Source of the DNA: CALHVX01 sp964640725
GTDB taxonomy: Bacteria > Pseudomonadota > Gammaproteobacteria > Pseudomonadales > Azotimanducaceae
Length of the DNA: 64,000 nt
Direction of reading: 5' to 3'
Assembly (NCBI GenBank): GCA_964640725.1
Contig: CAZXIJ010000006.1
Span: 105,426-169,425 of the forward strand
The notes under the pieces were generated by a model. The model did no database searches, was not told the origin of the DNA, and was given only the letters and a program-made list of their open reading frames with translations. Below are positions 19,237-28,058 of this stretch, one piece after another. Both the position numbers and the translations under genes were made by a program. Every line of letters begins with the position of its first letter. Position 1 is the first letter of the stretch.

Positions 19237-21159
19237 ATGATGCTGCAGAAAATGCGGGACCAGGCCCAGGGTCTCGGCTTCAAGATCATTGTGATCGCAC
19301 TGATCACCGTGCTGGCGGTGTTTGGCTTTGGGGGCTTCAACCTGTTTGCGGTGACTGACCCGGAAGTCGCATCGGTGAATGGCGTCGACATCACTCAGGG
19401 GCAGCTGGCCTCGGAAACGCAGCGCGAGCAGCAGCGGCTGGCCGCCCAGTTTGGCGAGAATTTCGATTCCAGCCTCATTGATCCAGCGGCGATCCAGGGG
19501 CAGGTGCTCACCCGTCTGATCGGTCAGGAACTGCTGACGCAGAAAGCTCGCGACATCGGCATGCAGGCGTCCGATGAGCAGATCGACGACACCATCCGCA
19601 GCAATCCGAACTTCCAGCTGGAAGGACGCTTTGATCCGGATACCTATCGCCGCGTGGTGCGGCTGTCCGGCTTCAGCCCGCAGACCTTCCGGGCAGAGAT
19701 CGAGCGATCCCTCAGCCTCGACCAGTTCAGCAGCGCTGTCACAGAGACGGCGGTGGCGCCGGAGTGGGAGCTGCGAACCGCGGCCCGGTTTCTGAACCAG
19801 ACTCGGGACATCGCGTACCTGCCCTTCGATCCCAAAAGCTTTGCCGAGGCGGTGGAGGTGTCTGAGGAGGATGTTGCCCAGTACTACGAGGACAACGGCG
19901 CGGCCTTCATGACCGAGCTTCGGGCCGACGCCGAGGCTATTGTCATGGCCTCCCAGGACCTGGTGGACGACCCGTCCATCACGATTGACGAGGACGAGAT
20001 TCTGGCAGTGTACGAGGCTGACAACGAAGCCGCTGCAGACAACCGGGAGCTGCGCAACAGTTCTCACATCCTGCTCCGAGTGACCGACGAGCGGGACGAG
20101 GCGGCGGCCGCTGCCGAAATCCAAGCTCTGGCGCAACAGGTGCAAGACGGCGCAGACTTTGCGGAGCTGGCCGGCAGCGTATCGGAAGATCCGGGCTCCA
20201 GGCTTCAGGGCGGCTCTCTGGGTCCCGTCGGCCGGGGCGTATTTGACCCTGCCTTCGAAGAGGCCCTGTGGGCTCTCGATGCGCCCGGGGCGATCAGCGA
20301 CCCGGTAAAGACCGAATTTGGCTACCACCTGATCAGGCTTGAGGGCATTGAGTCTCGCCCCCTGCCAACGCTGGCGGAGCGCCGTGACGACATCGAGGCC
20401 CAGCTCCGGCTCGATCAGGCACGAATCCTCTTTGATGAGCGGGTCCGCACCCTCGATCAGCTGGCGTTCGAAAACCCCGATTCCCTGGCGGTACCGGCTG
20501 CTGAGCTGGGGCTGTCGATCGCGACCCTTGCAGGGGTGACCCGCGACAGCGGCGAAGGCCTGTTTGCTGATGCCGCGGCCCGGGGCGCGCTGTTTGAATC
20601 GAAGGTGCTGGACGATGGCGAGAACAGCCCGGCAGTGACCCTCGCCGATGGCCGGGTGGCGGTTGTGCGTTTGCAGCAACGGTACGATCCGGAGCCCCGG
20701 CCCCTGGCCGATGTGCGTAGCGAGATTCTCGCGCAGCTGACTCAGGAACGGGCGGCGGCGGCACTCGATGAGGCCTTCACGGCTGCACAAGCGGCGCTCA
20801 GCGATCCCTCAACTTCGGTCAGCGTTGTCGCGGACCAGATTGGCGGACGGTGGGAAACGCACCCAAACGTTGCCCGGGCTGGCGCCAGCGAGGTGCCCAA
20901 CGCGGTGATTGCCGAAGCCTTTCAGCTGGCCGCGCCCGGGGCCGAAGGTCGCTCCTCCGGTGCCGCAGATCTGCCCGAGGGCGTTCGCGCGCTGGTTACT
21001 GTCACGGCTGTGCGTGCCGGCGACTGGAGCGCCCTGAGCGAAGCGGAGCGCAGCAGCCTGGGTCGCTTTGTCGCCAACCGGGCTTCGCGGTTGGACTTCA
21101 GCTCGCTGTACCTGTCGATCGAAGACGACGCCGACGTCTACAAGCCTGACGGCATCTAG
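19237..21159 (+). CDS. ppiD: Periplasmic folding chaperone PpiD
   Basis: PpiD is an inner-membrane-anchored chaperone at the Sec translocon exit. The 640-aa protein has one N-terminal membrane helix (about residues 16-38, FKIIVIALITVLAVFGFGGF) and a SurA-like N-domain. A single parvulin-type rotamase domain covers about 268-370 (NSSHILLRVTD to FGYHLIRLEGIE), with helical C-terminal regions after it. E. coli PpiD is 623 aa and has a weak parvulin domain, so chaperone activity is the safer inference. It converges with mltD. Confidence 0.93.
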   Translation: MMLQKMRDQAQGLGFKIIVIALITVLAVFGFGGFNLFAVTDPEVASVNGVDITQGQLASETQREQQRLAAQFGENFDSSLIDPAAIQGQVLTRLIGQELLTQKARDIGMQASDEQIDDTIRSNPNFQLEGRFDPDTYRRVVRLSGFSPQTFRAEIERSLSLDQFSSAVTETAVAPEWELRTAARFLNQTRDIAYLPFDPKSFAEAVEVSEEDVAQYYEDNGAAFMTELRADAEAIVMASQDLVDDPSITIDEDEILAVYEADNEAAADNRELRNSSHILLRVTDERDEAAAAAEIQALAQQVQDGADFAELAGSVSEDPGSRLQGGSLGPVGRGVFDPAFEEALWALDAPGAISDPVKTEFGYHLIRLEGIESRPLPTLAERRDDIEAQLRLDQARILFDERVRTLDQLAFENPDSLAVPAAELGLSIATLAGVTRDSGEGLFADAAARGALFESKVLDDGENSPAVTLADGRVAVVRLQQRYDPEPRPLADVRSEILAQLTQERAAAALDEAFTAAQAALSDPSTSVSVVADQIGGRWETHPNVARAGASEVPNAVIAEAFQLAAPGAEGRSSGAADLPEGVRALVTVTAVRAGDWSALSEAERSSLGRFVANRASRLDFSSLYLSIEDDADVYKPDGI

Positions 21160-21202
21160 TGCCTGATCGGCGAAGGGCTGCTGGCCGGCCGAAATGACGG
21201 AA

Positions 21203-22951
21203 TCAGAGGCCGACAGCGCTCGTCGCTGGTGCGCCTTTGGCGACGTTGACATGCAGCGTCAAGCGCTGCCCGGGTTTCAGGTACTTTGCCTGATCCAGGC
21301 CGTTCCAGCTGGCGATATCGGCGGTTCGAACATTGAACTTGGCAGCGATTCGCGACAGGGAGTCGCCGCTGCGAACCCGGTAGCGCACTTTCCGCATGAC
21401 GCTGCGGCTGGTCTTGCCGACATGCAGCGTCTGCCCGACACGTAGCGGCGCTTTGGGGTTCAGTTCGTTCCAGCGCACCAGCTGCGAGATGCTGACCTCG
21501 TGCTTGCGGGCCAGCTTCCAGAGGCTGTCGCCGGCGCGCACGGTGTGGGTGCGATCGCCATGGAGCCGGGCGATCGGATAGCTGGTTGCGGCTTGCTTGG
21601 ACTTCGGGATGTAGAGCTGCTGGCCTTCGCGAATCATGTCGCTCTTGAGCCGATTGATCTTGCGGATGGCTGCGCTCCGGGTGCCGTTGCGGTGTGCCAG
21701 GGTGCTGAGGCTGTCGCCGCGCTTGACCGTAACGATCTTCCAGCCCATGCGCTCTTTTTCCGGGATCCCCTGAAACTGCTCTGCCGCGGCAACGAGATCC
21801 GTGCCCGGGGGCAGAATCAGCCGATGAGGTCCCGCTGCGGGGGTCGCCCACTGGTTGAAGGAAGGATTCCACCGGTACAGTTCTTCCAGAGACAGGCCGA
21901 GCAGCTCGGAAACCTTCATCAAGTCGAACTGTGCCGGTAGCTCCAGGGTGCTGAAGCCAGGCTCAAAGGCCAGCTTCGGCAGGGTGACGCCGTAGCGTTC
22001 CGGTTCGGCAATGACCGCGGCGTAGGCCAGGATTCGCGGCACATACTGGCGGGTCTCCTGGGGAAGCGGCAGCGCAAAGAAGTCTGGTCTGGCCTTGGCA
22101 CCCTTTGCTTTGGATTTGCGCACGGCGCGGCGCACGCTGCCTTCGCCGGCGTTGTAGCCTGCCATGACCAGCAGCCAGTCATCAAAGCTCTGGTGCAGGA
22201 AGCTGAGGTAGGAAATGGCCGCATCCGTTGATGCGATGACATCTCTGCGACCGTCATACCACCAGTTGCGTTCGAGCCCGAAACGCTCAGCGGTCATGTC
22301 GATGAACTGCCAAAGCCCGGCGGCGCCCCCGGGCGAAAACGCGTAGGGGTCCAGGGCGCTTTCGATCACCGGCATCAGGGCCAGCTCGCCGGGAATGCCG
22401 TAAGCGTGGAGTTCCTGCAGCACGTAGGGCATGTAGGTCGCGAAGGCCCGGGCGCGCTGCGCGAAGTAGTTGGGATGGCGCTTGAACCAGCGGATCTCAG
22501 CCTGAACCGACGGGTCCTCCAGATGATGCTCCAGCGCAAAGCTGTTCCTCATCACCGCCCACAGGTTGCCCTGCAGGGCTTCGGTCCACTGCGGCATTGC
22601 TGCCGGATCCTGGGTCGTCTCTCCTGCTGCGGTCACAGCGGTTGCCGGAGCCTTGTGCGGCTCGCCAACCGGCTCGCCCGGAATCGCGGCGCTCGCAGAG
22701 CTGGCTGTCGTCGCCGCTGTGTTTGCCGGATCGGGGGTGGCAGCCTTGCTGGCAGGACGAGCCGATGCCGGCAGCAAGGCCGGCGACGAGGTCTCAGGGG
22801 GGGATGTGCTTGCCCGTGCGGCAATGCGATCAACGGCACCCAGCGCCGCGCTTGCGTGTTGCGCTGAGGCGGTGAATCGCGGCGGCTGCTGACAGCTGCT
22901 GGCGACCAGCGCGAGCAGAGCGACGATGAGGAGCTTGCCTGGTCGCGCCAT
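21203..22951 (-). CDS. mltD: Membrane-bound lytic murein transglycosylase D
   Basis: MltD cleaves glycan strands of peptidoglycan to anhydromuropeptides. The 582-aa lipoprotein starts at ATG 22951 with a signal peptide and lipobox (LVASSC), followed by a long Ala/Pro/Ser-rich linker. The SLT domain has catalytic Glu197 in VIESALDPYAFSPGGAAGLW. Three C-terminal LysM repeats follow, with VKRGDSLSTLAHRNG, VRAGDSLWKLARKHE and VRSGDSLSRIAAKFN. A degenerate LysM-like segment (KVSELLGLSLEELYRWN) lies before them. The frame extends to 23191 without family resemblance. It diverges from the yafS-like gene. Confidence 0.93.
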   Translation of the reverse strand: MARPGKLLIVALLALVASSCQQPPRFTASAQHASAALGAVDRIAARASTSPPETSSPALLPASARPASKAATPDPANTAATTASSASAAIPGEPVGEPHKAPATAVTAAGETTQDPAAMPQWTEALQGNLWAVMRNSFALEHHLEDPSVQAEIRWFKRHPNYFAQRARAFATYMPYVLQELHAYGIPGELALMPVIESALDPYAFSPGGAAGLWQFIDMTAERFGLERNWWYDGRRDVIASTDAAISYLSFLHQSFDDWLLVMAGYNAGEGSVRRAVRKSKAKGAKARPDFFALPLPQETRQYVPRILAYAAVIAEPERYGVTLPKLAFEPGFSTLELPAQFDLMKVSELLGLSLEELYRWNPSFNQWATPAAGPHRLILPPGTDLVAAAEQFQGIPEKERMGWKIVTVKRGDSLSTLAHRNGTRSAAIRKINRLKSDMIREGQQLYIPKSKQAATSYPIARLHGDRTHTVRAGDSLWKLARKHEVSISQLVRWNELNPKAPLRVGQTLHVGKTSRSVMRKVRYRVRSGDSLSRIAAKFNVRTADIASWNGLDQAKYLKPGQRLTLHVNVAKGAPATSAVGL

Positions 22952-23038
22952 TCCTTGCTGCCGCCCGGCTCCCGGCCCACAATGCGCAGACCGGCGACTG
23001 GGGGAGCAAACCCGGGCGTCAAAGGAGGCTCCAGGATC

Positions 23039-23878
23039 ATGCGCAAAGAAAGATCGGACCCGCGGGGTCCCGCAGACAGACTCGCGTCGCCCTCGGATGA
23101 GAGCGCGCCTGTTGCCGTTAAGAATCGTGCAGCCCATAGGTTGACGTCCTGGTGGCACAGCCCTGCAGGGGTACGGCTTTTTGCCGAGCAAGCGCCTGTC
23201 ATTTCAACTGAAGTTCGCCGCTTTCATGGCGATACTTTGTTGTGGCTAGGCTGCCACAACCCCTCCACGGAATTTGTGAGGCGGTGCATGGTTCGAAACC
23301 GTTTTTATGCCGCCATTCCGGGTACGTGTCCCAGCCCGGATCTAGCCAGTTTTTGCAGCGATCCACAAGCCTTGCCCTTGGCCAAAGGCGCGGTCAGCGC
23401 GGTCATGCTGCACCACATTCTTGACTGCGCGAAGGACCCGCGGGAACTGATTCGTGAAGTTGCTCGCGTGATCGAGCCGGGCGGCCGGCTGCTGATCAGC
23501 GGCTTTAACCCTTACAGTGGATGGGGCTTGTCGGCCATGAAGGCGCGTCCGCAGTGCTGGCTGGGCGCGCAGGAGAGAGGCATCGTGCCCATCCGGTTAG
23601 GAAGGCTCCTTGATTGGCTGGCGTTGTTGGGCTTTGAGCTGTCAGGTGAGGTGCGCTACGCAGGCTTTGCCTTGCCGCGGCACCAGGTGGCGCAGCGTGC
23701 CGGACACTGGCTGGTGGCCCGGGGCTTGCCGCTTGGCAGCAGCTATCTCGTGAGTGCCACGAAGCAGCAGGGCGCGGCGATCCGGCGGCAGCGTCGCGCC
23801 CATTTGGCCCGGCAACCTTTGGCTCCCGTGGCCTACCCGAAACTCTCTACCTGGAGGCGTGTTGAGCAAGATCGTTGA
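23039..23878 (+). CDS. SAM-dependent methyltransferase-like protein (YafS position)
   Basis: A 279-aa protein with a Methyltransf_11-like core: PLAKGAVSAVMLHHIL, then the post-motif EVARVIEPGGRLLISGFNP. The SAM-binding motif I is poor (LLWLGCHNPSTE), lacking a GxGxG loop, so catalysis is uncertain. Its place just before rnhA-dnaQ matches yafS in E. coli. ATG 23039 has a perfect AGGAGG 10 bases upstream; the frame is open back to 22955. The 3' end overlaps rnhA by 17 bp. Confidence 0.8.
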   Translation: MRKERSDPRGPADRLASPSDESAPVAVKNRAAHRLTSWWHSPAGVRLFAEQAPVISTEVRRFHGDTLLWLGCHNPSTEFVRRCMVRNRFYAAIPGTCPSPDLASFCSDPQALPLAKGAVSAVMLHHILDCAKDPRELIREVARVIEPGGRLLISGFNPYSGWGLSAMKARPQCWLGAQERGIVPIRLGRLLDWLALLGFELSGEVRYAGFALPRHQVAQRAGHWLVARGLPLGSSYLVSATKQQGAAIRRQRRAHLARQPLAPVAYPKLSTWRRVEQDR

Positions 23879-24308
23879 GGTTTATACCGACGGTGCCTGT
23901 CGCGGCAACCCCGGTCCTGGCGGCTGGTGCGCGCTGCTGCGGGCCGGCGGTTCCGAGAAGCTGGTTTCCGGTGCCGAGCCCCACACCACCAACAACCGCA
24001 TGGAGCTGGCCGCGGCCATCGAAGGTCTGAAAGCCCTGAAGGGATCGCAGACCGTTCGCCTCACCACCGACTCGCAGTATGTTCGCCAGGGCGTCACCCT
24101 GTGGATGGCGAACTGGAAGAAAAACGGCTGGCGGACTGCCGGGCGCAAGCCGGTGAAGAATCAGGATCTGTGGCAGGCGCTGGACGAACAGGCGGCTCGC
24201 CACGACGTCGAGTGGCTGTGGGTCAAAGGCCACAGCGGGCATCCTGATAACGAGCGAGTCGACCAGGGTGCCAACGACGCCATCGACATCATGCAGGCGG
24301 GGGGCTGA
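23862..24308 (+). CDS. rnhA: Ribonuclease HI
   Basis: RNase HI cuts the RNA strand of RNA-DNA hybrids. Starting at TTG 23862 the protein is 148 aa, and the catalytic residues fall at exactly the E. coli numbers: Asp10 (YTDGACRGNPG), Glu48 (NNRMELAAA), Asp70 (LTTDSQYV), His124 (GHSGHP) and Asp134 (NERVDQ). This supports TTG 23862 over GTG 23859; GGAGG lies 4 bases before the TTG. It forms an operon with dnaQ, 4 bp downstream. Confidence 0.96.
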   Translation: MSKIVEVYTDGACRGNPGPGGWCALLRAGGSEKLVSGAEPHTTNNRMELAAAIEGLKALKGSQTVRLTTDSQYVRQGVTLWMANWKKNGWRTAGRKPVKNQDLWQALDEQAARHDVEWLWVKGHSGHPDNERVDQGANDAIDIMQAGG

Positions 24309-24312
24309 AGCT

Positions 24313-25050
24313 GTGCGCCAGATTGTGCTGGATACGGAAACCACCGGGCTCGAGGTCGAGCAGGGCCATCGGATCATCGAAATCGGTGCGGTTGAGATCG
24401 TTAACAGACGGCTGACCGGCCGCCACTATCATCAGTACCTCAACCCGGAACGGCCAATTGATGAAGGCGCCCAGGAAGTTCACGGAATCAGTCTGGAGTT
24501 TCTGGCCGACAAGCCGCTGTTTGCTGACGTCGCCGAGGCCTTCCTGGACTTCGTCGCGGGTGCCGACCTGGTCATCCACAACGCGCCGTTCGACATGGCG
24601 TTCCTGAACAGCGAGCTGTCCTTGCTGGACCGTACGCAAGTGCCTTGCATCGAGACCCACTTTGGCGACCAGAGACGTCGGCGGCTGGAAAGGCTGTGCG
24701 GTGTTACCGATTCGCTGGTCATGGCCAGAGACAAGCATCCCGGACAGCGCAACAGCCTGGATGCCCTGTGCCGACGCTACGAAGTCGACAACTCGAGCCG
24801 CACCCTGCACGGCGCGCTGCTGGATGCGGAAATTCTGGCTGATGTGTATCTGCTGATGACCGGCGGCCAGACCGCGCTGTTCGGTGCGGCAGAAGAGGAC
24901 GCGGCCGAGACAGCCGAACAGCAAGGCTGGGAAGCCCCGGCGTCGCTGGCGGTTATTGCGCCCTCAGCGGCGGAGCAGGCCGCCCACGAAACCTATCTTG
25001 CCCGGTTGGACGAGCGAGCCGGCACCTCCGTGTGGCGGGATCCGGCCTGA
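24313..25050 (+). CDS. dnaQ: DNA polymerase III epsilon subunit (proofreading exonuclease)
   Basis: The 3'-5' exonuclease of the replicative polymerase. The 245-aa protein has DEDDh motifs: Exo I VLDTETTGLEV, Exo II NAPFDMAFL and Exo III RTLHGALLDAEIL. The C-terminal segment that binds PolC ends HETYLARLDERAGTSVWR, much as in E. coli. A short Arg-rich insertion (DQRRRRLERLCG) precedes the VTDSL motif. The start is GTG 24313, 4 bp after the rnhA stop. Confidence 0.95.
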   Translation: MRQIVLDTETTGLEVEQGHRIIEIGAVEIVNRRLTGRHYHQYLNPERPIDEGAQEVHGISLEFLADKPLFADVAEAFLDFVAGADLVIHNAPFDMAFLNSELSLLDRTQVPCIETHFGDQRRRRLERLCGVTDSLVMARDKHPGQRNSLDALCRRYEVDNSSRTLHGALLDAEILADVYLLMTGGQTALFGAAEEDAAETAEQQGWEAPASLAVIAPSAAEQAAHETYLARLDERAGTSVWRDPA

Positions 25051-25053
25051 ACC

Positions 25054-26568
25054 TCAGAGCAGGTAGCGCACCGCAAGAAAGCCGGTGATCCCCATGGTGA
25101 TGGTATAGGGAAACGCCATCGCGACCATTTTGCCGTAGGACAAACGCACGAGGGGCGCGACGGACGAGGTCAGCAGAAACAGGAATGCGGCCTGGCCGTT
25201 CGGAGTTGCGACGCTCGGTATGTTGGTGCCCGTGTTGATGGCCACGGCGAGCAGGTCGAACTGCTCCCGGCCGATGCGGCCGCTGTCCAGCGCTGCTTTG
25301 ACTTCGTTGATGTAAACCGTTGCGACAAAGACGTTATCGCTGATCGCCGACAGCAAGCCGTTGGCGATGTAGAACATGCCAGGCTGAACTTCCAGGTCCA
25401 GAGACAGCACGTACTCAATGACGGGCGCGAACAGATGCTGGTCGTGGATCACCGCAACGATGCCGAAGAACACCACCAGCAGGGCCGTGAAGGGCAAGGC
25501 TTCTTCGAAGGCTTTGCCCAGCTGATGCTCTTCGATCACGCCGTTGAATGCGGTCTGGATCACGATCACCATGAGCCCAATGAGGCCAACTTCGGCGACG
25601 TGAAAGGCGAGGGCAAAGACCAGGGCGACCGCGGCGACGGCCTGAACGACCAGCCTGGCCCGATCGCGGGTGGTGCGCCCGGCAGCCGTTTCGGCGTCGT
25701 ACGCTTCCAGGATCTCGCGCACCTTGTTGGGCAGCTGCGCGCCGTAGCCGAAGGAACGCGTCAGTTCCAGCAAAATGCAGGTCAGCAGCCCAATCACCAG
25801 CACCGGCATGGTGACTGGCGCCATGTTCGTAAAGAACTCGACAAACTCCCAGCCGGCCCGGTTGGCAATCAACAGGTTTTGCGGCTCGCCCACGGTGGTG
25901 CAAACGCCGCCCAGGGCCGTGCCGACAGCGCCGTGCATGAGCAGGCTGCGCAGGAACGCGCGGAACTCGTCCAGGTCAGAGCGGTGCAGATCTTCAACAC
26001 CATCGTCCGCCCCATGTTCGTGGTCGTCCTGAAAGCCCTTGCCGGAGGCCACCTTGTGGTAGACCGAGTAGAAGCCGACGGCAACGCTGATGATGACTGC
26101 GGTGACCGTCAGGGCGTCCAGGAATGCCGACAGCAGCGCGGCCACGATGCTGAACAGGAACGAGATGATGACCTTGGACCGCACGCCCAGCAGGATTTTG
26201 GTGAAGGTGAACAGCAGCAGCTCTTTCATGAAGTAGATGCCGGCAACCATGAACATCAGCAGCAGGATGACCGGAAAACTTCCAAACACCTCGTGGCGGA
26301 TGGTTTCGGCAGAGGTCATGCCAATGATCACCGCTTCGATGGCCAGCAGGCCTCCGGGCTGGAGCGGGTAGCACTTGAGCGCCATCGCCAGGGTGAAGAT
26401 GAACTGCAGGACCAGGATCCAGCCGGTGACGAAGGGTCCGACAGTCACCATCAACAGCGGGTTCATCAGCAGGAAGGTCACGATGGTGACCTTGTACCAG
26501 TCTGGGGCCTGGCCAAGAAAATTCTGCCAAAGGGCAAGCAGCAAGTTTTGCTGGGTGGAGGTCGTCAT
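25054..26568 (-). CDS. nhaB: Na+/H+ antiporter NhaB
   Basis: An inner-membrane antiporter that expels sodium in exchange for protons. The 504-aa protein has about 12 membrane segments and the family motifs FLDALTVTAVIISVAVGFYS, GTALGGVCTTVGEPQNLL and SAISDNVFVATVYINE. ATG 26568 (MTTSTQQNLL) is the family start; the frame extends to 26625. It converges with dnaQ (3 bp apart), so the two share a short junction with no room for a conventional terminator. Confidence 0.93.
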   Translation of the reverse strand: MTTSTQQNLLLALWQNFLGQAPDWYKVTIVTFLLMNPLLMVTVGPFVTGWILVLQFIFTLAMALKCYPLQPGGLLAIEAVIIGMTSAETIRHEVFGSFPVILLLMFMVAGIYFMKELLLFTFTKILLGVRSKVIISFLFSIVAALLSAFLDALTVTAVIISVAVGFYSVYHKVASGKGFQDDHEHGADDGVEDLHRSDLDEFRAFLRSLLMHGAVGTALGGVCTTVGEPQNLLIANRAGWEFVEFFTNMAPVTMPVLVIGLLTCILLELTRSFGYGAQLPNKVREILEAYDAETAAGRTTRDRARLVVQAVAAVALVFALAFHVAEVGLIGLMVIVIQTAFNGVIEEHQLGKAFEEALPFTALLVVFFGIVAVIHDQHLFAPVIEYVLSLDLEVQPGMFYIANGLLSAISDNVFVATVYINEVKAALDSGRIGREQFDLLAVAINTGTNIPSVATPNGQAAFLFLLTSSVAPLVRLSYGKMVAMAFPYTITMGITGFLAVRYLL

Positions 26569-26625
26569 GAATCTCTGCTCGTCGTCTGGGGCTGAAATTT
26601 GGATCGGGACCTGGCTGCTTACCAC

Positions 26626-26654
26626 TTGCGAAGGCAGGGCCCGATCCCTGTAGT
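26626..26654 (+). promoter_or_regulatory. Candidate promoter of nudC
   Basis: TTGCGA (26626-26631), a 17-bp spacer and TGTAGT (26649-26654), each 4/6 to consensus, lie in the nhaB-nudC divergent gap. The predicted start near 26661 favours the GTG 26688 start of nudC, but ATG 26733 remains possible. Confidence 0.4.
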
Positions 26655-26687
26655 GTAGTCAGAATACCGCGCCGCAGGAACAAACCC

Positions 26688-27566
26688 GTGAACGTGATAC
26701 ATTCCGCGCCGTCCTTTGCAAGAGCTTTTTCGATGTCCTGGCCGATTGCCCCGAACCGATTTCTGTCCCTGGAACACGCGCCCGAGCCGTTGCCAGAGGC
26801 ACGCTGCTACTTTGTCTGGCTCGACGGCCGGCTGCTGGGGCAGGAAGATCAGGGCGTCCTGCGGCCGCTGGATGCCGACACGTTTCGCTGGCTGGAAATC
26901 GAGGTGGAGTACGAGCATTTTCTGGGCTTGTACGACGGCGCAGCGTGCTTCGCGGTGCGCGCAAGCGGGAGCAAACCTGCCGGCGTTAGCGCCGGCGACC
27001 TGCGATCCTGGCTGGGCCGGGTCGAGCCAGATCTGTTCAGCCTGGCCGGCCGGTCTGCCCAGATCCTTGACTGGTTTCGCAGCAATCAGTACTGCGGCCG
27101 CTGCGGCGCCACCATGCAGGACCACCATCATGATCGCGCTCGGCAATGCGGGGACTGCGGCTTTGTGGCCTATCCAAGGCTGTCCCCGAGCATTATCGTT
27201 CTGGTGGTGCGCGGCGAAGAAATGCTGCTGGCGCGCAACGCGGCCTGGCCGCAGGGCATGTTCAGCACCCTCGCGGGCTTCGTGGAGCCGGGCGAGTCCA
27301 TCGAGCAGACCGTCCATCGGGAGGTCAAGGAAGAAGTCGGGGTAGACGTGACCAATCTGCGCTATCTCGGCAGCCAGAGCTGGCCTTTCCCGAACTCGCT
27401 GATGCTCGGTTTTCACGCGGACTACGCTGGTGGCGACCTGGTGCTGCAGGATCAGGAAATCTCCGAGGCGGACTGGTTTGGCGTTGACGATCTGCCGCAG
27501 ATTCCGCCGCCCGCCGCCATTTCCCGCTGGCTGATCGACGACTTCTGCCGGAAGGTTCGGCGCTAG
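26688..27566 (+). CDS. nudC: NADH pyrophosphatase / NAD-cap decapping enzyme NudC
   Basis: NudC hydrolyses NAD(H) to NMN(H) and AMP and removes NAD caps from RNA. The 292-aa protein has a zinc ribbon with Cys136, Cys139, Cys154 and Cys157 (YCGRCG and QCGDCG). The Nudix box begins GFVEPGESIEQTVHREVKEE at residue 197, and the NudC-specific SQSWPFPNS is at 229-237. GTG 26688 has AGGA upstream; ATG 26733 would give 277 aa, nearer to homologues. Confidence 0.93.
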   Translation: MNVIHSAPSFARAFSMSWPIAPNRFLSLEHAPEPLPEARCYFVWLDGRLLGQEDQGVLRPLDADTFRWLEIEVEYEHFLGLYDGAACFAVRASGSKPAGVSAGDLRSWLGRVEPDLFSLAGRSAQILDWFRSNQYCGRCGATMQDHHHDRARQCGDCGFVAYPRLSPSIIVLVVRGEEMLLARNAAWPQGMFSTLAGFVEPGESIEQTVHREVKEEVGVDVTNLRYLGSQSWPFPNSLMLGFHADYAGGDLVLQDQEISEADWFGVDDLPQIPPPAAISRWLIDDFCRKVRR

Positions 27567-27573
27567 GAAGATT

Positions 27574-27975
27574 CTACGGGGTGTTGGCGTCCCGGCCCGC
27601 GCCCCGAAAGAGCCCGAACACCGGCCCGACCCAGGTCAGGTAGCCACTGGCGCGGACCCGTCCGGCTGAGAACGCGGCCATGACGTCATCCTGGCCGAGC
27701 AACAGCGCGCGAGCAGTCGCGATGTCTTCAAAGTAGAAGACCGCGTCGGCGGGCTCCCGATGACGCCAGTAAAAGGCCCCTGCAGCGAGCTCGAAGGCCA
27801 GATCCAGCTCCGGGTGCGGCGTCAACGCCAGCAGCTCGTGGGTTTGCGAAGCGCCGGCGGGGGGCAGGGTGCAGCGCAGCAGCACGCAGCCGTCAAACTG
27901 GCCAAACAGGGCCGGATTCAGGTGGGCTTCGAGCGTCGCCTGCAGGCTGTTGCGGTCGTGAGCAGCGATGTTCAA
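27574..27975 (-). CDS. Small SCP2-like protein
   Basis: A 133-aa soluble protein of unknown role. The C-terminal half (DAVFYFEDIATARALLLG, then FSAGRVRASGYLTWVG) has the pattern of SCP2 sterol-carrier-like domains: an acidic strand, a helix, then a Gly-rich strand before a hydrophobic C-terminus. The start is TTG 27975 with AGGGAG 7 bases upstream. It converges with nudC and diverges from sohB. The SCP2 assignment is inferred from pattern only. Confidence 0.6.
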   Translation of the reverse strand: MNIAAHDRNSLQATLEAHLNPALFGQFDGCVLLRCTLPPAGASQTHELLALTPHPELDLAFELAAGAFYWRHREPADAVFYFEDIATARALLLGQDDVMAAFSAGRVRASGYLTWVGPVFGLFRGAGRDANTP

Positions 27976-28058
27976 GCAGGGCTCCCTGGCGAAGATCGCC
28001 GGGGACTGTAGACCCCTCAGAACGCAGTGGCTACCCTTGGGAAAAATCTGGACAGCAC

